Shown here in pieces: positions 54,644-64,000 of a stretch of 64,000 bases of DNA (position 1 is its first letter; every line of letters starts with the position of its first letter). The stretch is from Adiantum capillus-veneris (Eukaryota; Streptophyta; Polypodiopsida; Polypodiales; Pteridaceae), in contig CM043955.1 in assembly GCA_014529385.2 (NCBI GenBank), forward strand, positions 145,301,140 through 145,365,139, given 5' to 3'. Both the position numbers and the translations under genes were made by a program. The notes under the pieces were generated by a model. It did no database searches. It saw only the letters and a program-made list of their open reading frames with translations, and was not told the origin of the DNA.

Positions 54644-56364
54644 TGCGCGTGTGTGTGTGTGTGTGCTCGCGCGTGCGTGAGCACATGAAAGAGGAGAAGA
54701 TAGAGGTAGAGCAAGAGCACTTCTTAGCTTGCACCTCAAAGAATGAGGCTTTTTAGGTCAAATGGACCTTTTATAAGAGTTTGACCCATTCACACATCAG
54801 CGCCCACAGTGGCCGGTCATTGCAAAACTACTGTAAAAATAAGATAAGTGGTGTGCCTCTCATCGGAGATCACTTACACACCTATTTGATCGGCAAGCGT
54901 AGTCCATGACTCAATCAAATAAATAATAAGGCGCCCATCGTCGAAGGTGATAGGGTGTTCGTGAGGGTTAACATGCCCCCCTTCCTGATGTAGATTCCAT
55001 CCTCAGAAGCTATTGAGATGAAGCCCGTTCGTCGAGGTGGAAGAGCATTCGAGATTGAATGTCCTTAGCCTTCTTCAATCACTACATCGGCACAGTAATT
55101 GCATTCTCACATACATTTAAAAAACATATGAAGTTGTAGGCACACAAATTGATTGGTAATAGAATATTATACAATTTGTCAACAGTAAACGTTGAATTGT
55201 AATATAATTAGATGCATAAGCAATTGTAAAGGTAAAAAAATAAACAATTTTGGGGTCACTAATTTAACCCGAAAAGGCACTAGAGGTCAACTATTAATAC
55301 CATGGGCAAGCTTCTCAATTCTCTCTAGTCAATTAGGTTGTTTAATCACGAGAGCAAAGTATTTCATGTTCGAGGGTTGACTAGCGGTTATACCTAGAAG
55401 ACCTTGTAGTTAAGCTACGATAAAATAAATTGCTTATAAAATCATCACTTGAATTCTTCCCTTTGTTTGACCCCTCAAAGTTTTTTCAGATTGATTTAAT
55501 TTTTATGTGTTGCTTATTTTGTATGCCTTGGGCTTTTTGCTTTTCAAGGAAAAGTGCCCACACTGGGAACCTCTAAAGCTCTAGTACCATAAGCAATACA
55601 TGTGAGTGAAGTACCAAATCAAGCTGGGATTTCCCTTTCAGCTTAAGATTTTACATCGTGGCACTTTTGAAATTTATTTTTGTTCGTTTTCAGCATTTCA
55701 ATTTTGTAACTTTGGGGGGCCATATGACAATGTTACCGTCCCTAGGCTCATCACACTAGTAAACTCTCTTTATGATACTTAAGCTAAAGTACAATAGAGA
55801 CTAAGCCCAGTAGAAAACCCTAGAACATTGCACACAATGCTACCTAAATCGGATTAAGAACCTAAAGTAACCATTGATTATTAGGAATGCATTCCCCATG
55901 GTATTAAGAGAAGATCTCTAACACCTAACTTGGTCAAACTAACTTAGTCACACTACTTGATTCTTAAACCTAGACAAGGGACTATAATAGAAAATTATAT
56001 CGAATCTAATGTTTAATACTAAGCAAAGGTGTTGAATATTATGCTACCAATCATAGTTAAAGCAAATAAACATGAATGCTAAAACAACAAGAGGCACTGC
56101 TAATGCACAAGAAGCATCTGTTTGTGTTGATGATCGTGCTTGATTCAAAGAGTGGACGAGAGAAAGATCCCATGAAGTTCAAAATCCTAACAATAGCAAC
56201 GCGTTCCTGTACACACTAGAAAACAGAAGGAATACCTCTAGGAGGCACATCAGTGGGAAGAGGCATCAACCTTTATTGAACACAATCAAACAACATAAGG
56301 AGCCCTAACCTAATTATTTGCACATCCCTAGAGACATTGAATAGATGGACGGAAAACCCTAGGT

Positions 56365-56661
56365 CTAAACCCCTATCCTTGTCATCGTCTCAAGAAAAAC
56401 AAAGTCATCATCCATGAGACCATACGTGCCATCCGTGTTATCATGTAACTCTTCCTCATCATTAGAGGCACAAATGTTCACTAAGAATGTCACTAGATGT
56501 CTATAGTCATCTTGGTCAAGAGGGTAACCTTGAGCAATTGGAGAGATGTCCTCTACTAAGTATGGATCAGTCATGGTCAAGAGACGTATCAGCCATTCTA
56601 GTTCCTTGAAATTCTTCTCACACGCTAGCGTATCTACCAAATCCCATTCACAGGCAAGCAC
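56365..56661 (-). CDS. 98-aa open frame in the U3 part of LTR X, hypothetical
   Basis: Starts MLACEWDLVDTLACEKNF about 370 bp into the LTR; the C-terminal half is acidic (Asp/Glu-rich). The N-terminal 30 residues are kept in LTR Y (62248 leftward), but there a deletion of about 240 bp removes the rest. No family recognised. It could be chance or the last exon of an accessory gene. Confidence 0.25.
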   Translation of the reverse strand: MLACEWDLVDTLACEKNFKELEWLIRLLTMTDPYLVEDISPIAQGYPLDQDDYRHLVTFLVNICASNDEEELHDNTDGTYGLMDDDFVFLETMTRIGV

Positions 56662-57028
56662 CGAGAAAACTATGTGAAATACTTGTGAAAATCAAAGAGG
56701 GTACCTCTCACCCAAGGTAGGAGTGGATGATCTAGAGTACTAGCCATATCTGTACAGACAGATAGATGATGGTTAGAGTGCAAATATTATAAGGGTCATA
56801 TCAAAAGGCTGTGTCCTTGTGCTGCATAATGTGTTTTTATGATTTTGTTTCATGTACTAGAACTTGTAGGTTTCCAAATTTTAGTTTGGTGGCTCTTGTT
56901 TATTTACTTCTCTTAAAAAAATTTATTGATTATAGGGCTATATATATACATTCTCTAAGATTGGAAGATTGAGAGGCCAGGGAGGAAGGTTAAGAGGGGA
57001 GCAAGTGAATGATGGGTGTCAGCAAACA

Positions 57029-57042
57029 CTCCCCCCTTCCTT
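57029..57042 (-). promoter_or_regulatory. G4-1 polypurine tract
   Basis: AAGGAAGGGGGGAG on minus, directly before the LTR start TGTTTGCTGACA. The equivalent in G4-2 is at 62606-62619. Confidence 0.75.
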
Positions 57043-57049
57043 GGGTAGA

Positions 57050-57899
57050 TCATACCTTTTGGAACGATGTAGTCACCTTTTGAAACCAATTGTTCCAAGT
57101 TGTTATGGGTGAAGACCTTGACCGATAGTTTTCGACCGCCGTAGGCATTTCACCTAGTTGCAAGGGTGGTAAGGTACTCTCCCATGATTTTATTTGCAAT
57201 GTTGTTGTAGGTGGTGAACTTACAACAAAAGGTGCAAATTCTTTCTTGTTTTTATGGATATTTACAATGGTAGGTGGAGGTTGTGTCGAAGCTTGTATTT
57301 TCGTATATGAGCTACAAGAAGAGCAAGAAGCTTCATTTGTTTTTTCTATAATTAAGCCGAGCAAAACAAGTCGTTCTCGCTTAGGCACCCAAACTAGCTC
57401 CAGATGAGGTGTGTAGTGTTCTGTGATCTTTTCCTTCCCACAATCTTCAATGGGATTTATCGTTATAGGATTTGACTCACATGGGTCAGGTGACACGTAA
57501 GAACATAATTTACATTTTGGCACCCAGATTTAATTGCAATATTTTCTTACATTTCTAGGAGCGAGTGGGGCGTTTCTTACAAGGCTTCTGTTTTTTAGCA
57601 TAAAAAATTGTTGCTAAAGAAGCTCTAGGGACCCATTTGTATGTTTTCTTAGTTATACTACGATGGGTCTTGTGTGTCTCATTTTTTGTTTCAACTAGAG
57701 AAGTAGAAGCTCTAGAGAGTTGGGCTATAGGGACATATGGTTCAACCTCCTGGACATGCGATGTTTTGGGTTTTATTTTTTGAGGAGGTAATATCTCAGG
57801 GACTATGGCTTGAGTGGCAGGGCTAAGAGTTGGTTTCTGCATTGTGACATTCCTAGTCCCCCAATCAATAGTGCATTTGGTCGCTATCATCCATGTGCA
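57050..57899 (-). pseudogene. G4-1 pol C-terminal tail, Ser/Pro-rich
   Basis: Continues the second protease domain. After an in-frame TGA (57900-57902) come CTWMIATKCTIDWG, a basic Ser/Thr/Lys region and, after a frame change (57524-57554), LELVWVPKRERLVLLG and CSSCSSYTKIQASTQPPP. A further frame change near 57145 hides the true C-terminus (VSKGDYIVPKGMI-like in another frame). The same tail is in G4-2 (62622-63530) with few breaks. No known domain; it is too long to be a chromodomain and lacks one. Confidence 0.6.
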
Positions 57900-58613
57900 T
57901 CATAGGTTTATATTGCCTTCCATAGTTCCAACAGGCATGACCAAAAAGTCTTGAGCTACAACCCCGTTGTCATAACTAATACAAGTGTGCCAGATTCCAA
58001 AAATCGTAGTTTTTTTCTTGTTGACACACTTGACTTGGATAGTACTCTCAGATAGAGATGGATTTCCAAACTGACACCACATCCCATATGATAGCAGATT
58101 ATATGTAGTACCCATGTCCAATAAGGCGTTATATAGCACCTTCCCATAGGCGCTATTTAGCTCAATAGGGTATTGTAGACGTGTGTCAGAGTCCAACCAA
58201 TCATCATTTGTTTCAACGTGAAATGCATGTGTAACTCCAAGGTTGGCCTCCCGTTGGTGTCTTATACATTGTTGTCGCTCCTTAGCCTCAACTTGAGCTT
58301 GTATCTTCTTCAATTTTGCTTGTACCCTGGCTGCCTTTTTTTTATGGATGGCATGTAGCTCCTCTTGGCTTAAAGGATCATAATATCTTTCAAATTTACT
58401 CCCGTTGAGGAATCCAATGGTTTCAACTCCATCAAGAGTTTCCACATGAATGGTAGCTTGTGGGGTGATTTCGCATACTCTATATGGTCCTTCTCCGGAA
58501 TATTTCAAATTTTTCTTCTCGTTACGTACTCCATACATAAGGACTTTATCCCCAGCCTTGATATCTTTGTTCTTTAGATGATGGTCAAACCATTTCTTTC
58601 TCCACAAGTGCAT
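57900..58613 (-). pseudogene. G4-1 integrase GPY/F-like domain fused to second retropepsin-like domain
   Basis: A 237-residue open frame. Residues 1-75 hold the integrase C-terminus (LWRKKWFDHH, then the GEGPYRV motif at 58475-58500). A Lys/Gln/Glu-rich helix follows (residues 75-120). Residues about 140-237 look like a retropepsin: YPIELNSAYGKVLYNALLD, active-site DMGT (58107-58118), NLLSYGMW, then AQDFLVMPVG and GNINL in place of the usual Ile-Leu-Gly strand. Retropepsins normally precede RT in gypsy pol, so this position is unusual. In this copy the motif DMGT is non-canonical; the copy at 63723 keeps DTGA. Confidence 0.7.
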
Positions 58614-58683
58614 TCTTTGTCTAACCTCTCAAGGATATATAAACGCTCAACTAAAGGGTTACCATCTACCCGTAGACTAGGAA

Positions 58684-59664
58684 TTAGAACTCCCATGTCA
58701 TAACTGCTTCTTGGCCATATGCCAATTTGAATGGCGTACAATTAATAGCCACTTTGTAAGAAGTACGATAAGCCCATAGAGTTGATGTCAGCTTCAAATC
58801 CCAATCTGTGCAATGAGCTTCCTCTGTTTTGGTCAAGATAGAAATAAAGGTCTTGTTAGTGCTCTCAGCTTGGCCATTTGCTTGTGGATAATAAGGTGTA
58901 GACTTATGGTGGGCTATCATGAAGTTTGTCGTGAGTTCCTTTATCGCTCCAGTTATAAAACGAGTCCCATTGTCACTCACAATCTCAAAGGGAAAACCAT
59001 ATCGCATAATAATGTTCTCAAAGAGAAACTTGGCAGTTGACCTTGCAGCATCCTGACGTGTCTCCCTGGCTTCCATCCACTTTGTCACATACTCAGTGGA
59101 AACAATAATATATCGAGATTGAGTGTTACGAGCTGCCGGACTAATTGGGCCTACAAAGTCTAAACCCCATTTTTCAAATGGTTGAGTCACTTTAATAGTA
59201 TGTAAGGGCATCTTAACCTTTCGTTGTGTGATCTTGTAACGTTGGCATTCATCACACCCTTTTGCAAAAAGTGATTTATCTTTGAAGAAAATAGGCCACC
59301 AATAGCCTGATTGCAATACCTTTCTAGCAATTAGTTCCCCTCAGAAATGTCCTCCGGCTATACCCGTGTGGGCTTCTTGCAATATGTATAAATACTCATC
59401 CTCACGAGCACGTCTAAGAATATCGTCCTTCTCTGGCTTGTAGAGAGTTCTTGCAATTAGAGAATAAGGTTCACATTCCTTTAACACTTTTTGAGCTATA
59501 TCCTTACGAAGCTCTTTGGGTGAAAAACCATTCACTAGAAAGTTCACAATCTTCTCACTCCATTCAGGCACGGTCTCGAGTAGATATAGGGAAGTATCAA
59601 GCAATTCATCATCAATTCCAGGAGGGGCTTCACCATTGGATATGCAAGACAAATGATCCACCAT
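58684..59664 (-). pseudogene. G4-1 integrase: zinc finger and catalytic core
   Basis: The H2C2 finger (LQEAHTGIAGGH ... CDECQRY) is split by an in-frame TGA at 59341-59343. The core carries WGLDFVGPIS, IVSDNGTRFITG and ANGQAESTNKT, i.e. the D, D and E of the retroviral integrase triad, then WAYRTSYK and YGQEAVM. A one-base loss at 58684 ends the frame; another near 58618 shifts it before the GPY/F-like domain. Confidence 0.85.
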
Positions 59665-59689
59665 GACATGTGTTTTATCGGTCTCACCA

Positions 59690-60163
59690 CAAAGATAAAA
59701 TCAAACTCAAGAAGAATTAACAACCATCATGTAATTCTTATCGTGGAACAAGGTTTATTTACTAGATACAACAAGGCTTGATGATCAACATAGAAAACAA
59801 ACTTGTTGGCAAGAAGGTAGTAGCAAAATTTCTTCACTGCATAAATCATAGTTGAACCTTCCCTCTCTGTAGTAGTGTACTTTCTCTCAGCATCATTTAA
59901 TTAACGACTTGAAAAGCTAATGGGGTAGTCCAATTTATGTTCTCCTGGTTGAGCTAGAACACACCCAAGAGCAAAGTTCGATGCATCAATATGCACATGG
60001 AAAATTACATTCCAATCGGGAACTCATACAATGGGAGCACTGGTTAAGGTTGTTTTTAATAACTCATAAGCATGGTCACACTCTGCGGTCAAGTGGAACT
60101 CAATAAGAAGTTTGTACAATGGACGAGCTATCTCGGCAAAGTTTAAAATAAACCGCCAGTAAT
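59690..60163 (-). pseudogene. G4-1 RT end and RNase H, truncated
   Basis: RT C-terminus: YWRFILNFAEIARPLYKLL and LKTTLTSAPIV (60024-60180). RNase H: DASNFALGCVLAQPGEHKLD, an in-frame stop, YAVKKFCYYLL and YVDHQALLYL. The upstream RT is cut by LTR Y at 60163/60164. Confidence 0.8.
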
Positions 60164-60401
60164 TGTGCACTTTGTTGCACGTGTTGAAGGCTGAGAACTT
60201 GGCTCTACACTGTGTGCGAGCCACGAATGGCTGCAAGCACACAACTAGAAGATCCTAGCAAGCTCAAAGGGGCTGGGGTGTGTCACTCACCGCTCAATGC
60301 TTTCGTCCTGAAGGTTCCTGTGCCGTAAAGAAGAAGGAACCGCCGCTGCCATCGTGCTCAACCGCCTCACCACCATTGATCCCACCGCAATGCTTGATCA
60401 A

Positions 60402-60460
<59 letters not shown>

Positions 60461-62605
60461 TCTCTCTCTCTCTCAAGCATACACACACACACACACACGC
60501 GCGCGCGTACACATGTGAGCACACAAAGGAGGAGAAGACAGAGATGGAGCAAGAGCACTTCTTAGCTTACACCTCATAGAATGAGAATTTTTAGGTCAAA
60601 TGGACCTTTTATAAGAGTTTGATCCATTCACACATGGGTGCCCATAGTTGCCAATTGTTGCAAAACTACTGTAAAAATAAGATAAATGGTGCGTCTCTCA
60701 TCGGTGATCACCTACACACCTATTGAACCGACAAGCCTGGTCCATGACTCAATCAAATAAATAATAAGGCGTCGTTGAAGGTGATAGGGTGTCCATGAGG
60801 GTTAACATGCCCCTCTTCTTGATGTAGATTTCGTCATCGAAAGCTATTGAGATGGAGCCCGTTTGTCGAGGTGGAAGAGCTTCCGAGATTGAATGTCCTT
60901 ACCCTTCTTCAATTACTGTAAAATCAACCAAAATTGGCACAAAAATTGCATTCTCATATATAATTAAAAAGAATATGCAGTTGTAGGCACACAAATGATT
61001 GGTAACATAATATTATACAAATTGTCAGTAGTAAACATTAAACTCTAATATAATCAAACGCATAAGCAGTTGTAAAGGTCCAAAACTAAACAAGTCTGGG
61101 GTTGCTAATTTAATGGTTGAAAGGCACTAGAGATCAACTATTAATACCATGGGAAAACTTCTTAATTCTCTCTAGTCAATTAAGTTGTTTAATCGTGAGA
61201 GCAAGGTATTTCATGTTCGAGGGCTAACTAGAGGCTATTCCTAGAAGACCTTGTAGTTAAGCTACGATAAAAGGAATTGCTTATGAAATCATTTCCTGTA
61301 TTATTTCCTTTGTTTGACCCCCCAAAGTTTTTTCACATTGATTCAATTTTGATGTGTGTGCTTATTTTGTATGCCTTAGGCTTTCTTCTTTTCAAGAAAA
61401 AGCGCCCACACTGGCAACCTCTAGGGCTCTAGTACCATAGGAAATACATGTGAGTGAAGTACCAAATCAAGTTGGGATTTCTCTTTCAGCTTAAGATTTT
61501 ACAGCGTGGCACTTTTGATTTTTTTGTTTGTTCATTTTCAGCATTTCAATTTTGTAACTTTGGGGGGTCATATGACATTGTTACCCTCCCCAGGCTCATC
61601 ACACTAGTAAAATCCCTTTATAATACTTAAGCTAAAGGTCAATAGGGACTAAGCCCACTAGAAGCCCTAGTACATTGCACACAATGCTGCCTAAATTGGA
61701 TTAAGAATCTAAAGTAACCATTGATTATTAAGAAGGCATTATCCATGGTATTAAGAGAAGATCTCTAACACCTAACTTGGTCAAACTGCTTGATTCTTAA
61801 ACCTAGATAAGGGATTATGACAAAAAATTATATAGAATCTAATGTTTAATCTAAGCAAATGTGTTGAATATTGTGCTACCAATCACATTTGAAGCAGACA
61901 AACATAGATGCAGAAACAAAGACAAGGGGCAATGCTAATGGACAAGAAACACCGGTTCATGCTCGGTTCGAAGAGTGAATGAGACAAAGAATCCATGAAG
62001 GTCAAAATTGCAATTCTGCAATGCATTCTTGTACACACTAGAAAACACAAGGAATGCCTCTAGGAGGCACATCAATGGGAAGAGGCACCAACATTTATTG
62101 AACACAATTAAACAACATAAGGAACCCTAACCTAATTATTTGCACCCCCCTAGAGAGTCCATGGTCAAGAGACGTGTCAGCCATTCTAGTTCCTTGAAAT
62201 TCTTCTCACACGCTAGCGTATCTACCAAATCCCATTCACAGGCAAGCATCGGGTAGACTATGTGAAAAGTAAAGAGGGTACCTCTCACCCAAGGTAGGAG
62301 TGGATGACTCTAGCGTACTAGCCATATCTGTACACACATATAGATGATGGTTAGAGTGAAAATATTATAAGGGTCATATCAAAAGGTCGTGTCCTCGTGC
62401 ATAATGGGTTTTTATGATTTTGGGTCATGTACTAGAACTTGTAGGTTTCCAAATTTTAGTTTGGTGGCTCTTCCTCATTTACTTTTAAAATAAAAATAAA
62501 AATTGAGTATAGGGCTATATAGATACATTCCCTAAGATTGGAAGATTGAGAGGTCAGGGAGGAAGGTTAAGAGGGGATCAAGTAAATGATGGGTGTCAGC
62601 AAACA
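60164..62605 (-). repeat. G4-2 3' LTR (LTR Y), about 2.44 kb
   Basis: TGTGCACTTTGTTGC at 60164 to the minus-strand start TGTTTGCTGACACCC at 62605. Colinear with LTR X but lacking about 240 bp (matching 56331-56571) and the second palindrome arm. It has an interrupted (CT)n at 60406-60473 and a (CA)n-(CG)n block at 60480-60507. Confidence 0.75.
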
Positions 62606-62621
62606 CTCCCCCCTTCCTTGG

Positions 62622-63530
62622 TTAGATCATACCTTTTGGAACGATGTCGTCACCTTTTGAAACCAATTGTTCCAAGTTCTTATGGGTAAAGACCTTGCCC
62701 AATAGTTTGCGACCGCCCCTAGGCATTTCATCTAGTTGCAAGGGTGGTAAGGTACTCTCCCATGATTTTATTCCCAATGTTGTTGTAGGTTGTGAACTTA
62801 CAACAGGAAGTGCAAATTCTTCCTTGTTTGTATGGATATTTACAATGGTAGGTGGAGGTTGTGTCGAAGCTTGTATGTCCGTATATGAACTGCATGAAGA
62901 GCAAGAAGCTTCATTTTTTTTTTCTATAATTGAGCCGAGCGAAACAAGTCGTTCTCGCTTGGGTACCCAAACTAGCTCCGGATGAGGTGTGTAGTGTTCT
63001 GTGATCTTTCCCTTTCCACGATCTTCAATCGGCTTTATCGTTACAAGATTTGACAAGTAAGAACAAAATTTACGTTTTGACACCCAGATTTTATCATTTC
63101 CTTCATAGTAGCCTTGGGTTTCCAATAGTTGTTTAGAAATCCAACACAACATTTTCTTACATTCCTAGGAGCAAGTGGGGCATTTCTTACAAGGCTTCTG
63201 TTTTTTAGCATCAGAAATTGTCGCTAAATAAGCTTTGGAGACCCATTTGTATGTTTTCTTAGATATATTGCGATGGGTCTTGTGTTTCTCATTTTTTGTT
63301 TCCACTACAAAAGTTGAAGCTCTAGAGAGTTGGGCTATAGTGACATATGGTTCAACCTCCCGGACATGCAATGTTTTGGGTTTTATTTCCTCAGGAGTTA
63401 ATACCTCAGGGACTATGACTTGAGTGGCAGGGCTAAGAGTTGGTTTCTGTGTTGTGACACTCCCATTCCCCCAGGGCCTATCAATAGTGCATTTGGTTGC
63501 TATTATCCACGTGCATCCTAGGTTTATATT
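62622..63530 (-). pseudogene. G4-2 pol C-terminal tail
   Basis: Nearly open tail corresponding to 57050-57899. It reads CTWIIATKCTID, a basic linker, LVWVPKRERLVSLGSIIEKK and CSSCSSYTDIQASTQPPP, ending SKGDDIVPKGMI at 62622. Small breaks lie near 63155. The long shared tail in two copies argues that it is a real part of the polyprotein. Confidence 0.6.
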
Positions 63531-64000
63531 GCCTTCCATGGTTCCAGCAAACATGACCAAAAAGTCTTGAGCTACAACCCCATTGTCATAACTGACACAA
63601 GTGTGTAGAATTTCAAAAACTGTAGTTTTTTTCTTTTTGATACCCTTGACTTGGATAGTACTCTCAGATAGAGATGGATTTCCCAACTAACGCCACACTC
63701 TATATGAAAACATATTATATTTAGCACCCGTGTCCAATAAGACGTTATATAGCACTTTCCCATAGGTGCTATTTAGCTCAATAGGGTAATGTAGAGGTGT
63801 GTCAGAGTCCAATCAATCATCCTCTATTTCACTGTGAAATGCATGTGTAACTCCAAGGTTGGCCTCTCGTTGGCATCTTATACGTTGTTGTAGCTCCTTA
63901 GCCTCAGCTTGAGCTTGTATCTTCTTCGATTCTACTTGTGCCTTTGTTGCCTTTTCTTTATGGATGTCATGTAGCTTCTCTTGGCTTAAAGGATCATAAT
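63531..64000 (-). pseudogene. G4-2 second retropepsin-like domain (active site DTGA)
   Basis: From the right edge, YYDPLSQEKLHDIH marks the end of the GPY/F-like part. It is followed by a charged helix, an in-frame TGA (Asp-Asp-stop, about 63819), YPIELNSTYGKVLYNVLLD with DTGA at 63723-63734, and an in-frame TAG near 63689. Then come VVAQDFLVM and GNINLGCTW. The canonical DTGA supports descent from an active aspartic protease. The integrase lies beyond the window. Confidence 0.65.

Larger units (their letters stand above)
54273..57028 (-). repeat. G4-1 3' LTR (LTR X), about 2.76 kb
   Basis: Bounded by TGTTTGCTGACACCC on minus at 57028 and by TGTGCGCTTTGCCGC on plus at 54273. Colinear with LTR Y (60164-62605) over its whole length. 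Unusually long for a gypsy LTR, with a (CT)n/(CA)n block near its end. Confidence 0.75.
54273..60163 (-). mobile_element. Ty3/gypsy G4-1, 3' part (LTR and pol C-terminal half)
   Basis: Minus-strand element: 3' LTR 54273-57028, polypurine tract, then pol read leftward from the RT end (60163) through RNase H, integrase and a C-terminal extension. It inserted into the decayed copia at 54272. Its RT gene is cut at 60163/60164 by the LTR of a second copy, G4-2. The 5' half is therefore outside the window. Confidence 0.75.
60164..64000 (-). mobile_element. Ty3/gypsy G4-2, 3' end, runs off the window
   Basis: Second copy in the same orientation: 3' LTR Y (60164-62605), polypurine tract, pol tail and second protease domain to the right edge. 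It inserted into the RT gene of G4-1, a same-family nest. Confidence 0.75.

Noticed and set aside
54312-54739. Several overlapping frames across the LTR X microsatellite
   Set aside because: Open on both strands only because of (CT)n/(CA)n repeats; absent as a unit in LTR Y.
60280-60579. Frame with a long Ser-Leu tract and its antisense partners
   Set aside because: Artefact of the (CT)n run in LTR Y.
54273-64000. Endogenous pararetrovirus (caulimovirid)
   Set aside because: The presence of an integrase with a DDE core, LTRs and a polypurine tract identifies a gypsy element.

Overview
This window looks like an intergenic stretch of a large, repeat-rich vascular plant genome. The evidence is Ty1/copia elements primed by initiator-Met tRNA, several Ty3/gypsy families, an L1-type LINE with a CCHC-bearing ORF1, a probable Penelope-like fragment, long (CT)n/(GA)n tracts, and one host exon of the PLAC8 family. 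The species cannot be named from the sequence; a fern or gymnosperm would fit. Apart from the PLAC8 exon I see no intact host gene and no rRNA or tRNA gene. Almost everything is transposable-element sequence, layered by nested insertion.

Layout. 1-3413: 5' half of a decayed gypsy element (G1, minus strand) running off the left edge. 3866-7149: a second gypsy family (G3, minus) as a tandem LTR-leader-LTR-leader-gag-start array. 7225-14092: an L1-type LINE (minus) with a 16-bp target-site duplication. 14109-15288: gypsy 3' tail plus a partial G3 LTR (plus). 15349-about 17853: 5'-truncated copia (plus) with its 3' LTR. 18883-28700: a roughly 47-bp minisatellite split by a rearranged gypsy element (G2, 19018-23269), which contains a large LTR inverted repeat, and by a nearly intact copia (23306-28589, 280-bp LTRs, TSD TAGTA). 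29474-29656: last exon of a PLAC8-domain gene. About 31020-31745: probable Penelope-like reverse transcriptase remnant. 31866-35080: decayed copia fragment (minus). 35151-35679: decaying 14-residue-repeat coiled-coil ORF. 36511-37250: probable solo LTR. 38511-about 49097: old copia (plus) whose RNase H gene is split by a young copia (43158-48335, minus) with visually identical 227-bp LTRs, TSD TATGG and an uninterrupted 1428-codon polyprotein. 49098-53472: mostly unassigned. 53473-54272: 5' end of another copy of that young copia family (plus), cut by gypsy G4-1 (54273-60163, minus), whose RT gene is cut by a second copy, G4-2 (60164-64000, minus, running off the right edge).

Most notable: in G4 the integrase C-terminal GPY/F-like domain is followed in the same reading frame by a second retropepsin-like aspartic protease domain, then a serine/proline-rich tail. 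Both copies show the protease-like segment and tail; the active-site motif is DTGA in G4-2 and DMGT in G4-1. This departs from the usual gag-protease-RT-RNase H-integrase order and is the best candidate for an undescribed arrangement. Other points of interest are the roughly 0.8-kb inverted LTR pair in G2, the minisatellite that received two independent retrotransposon insertions, the PLAC8 exon next to this cluster, and a near-perfect palindrome of about 158 bp in a G4 LTR.
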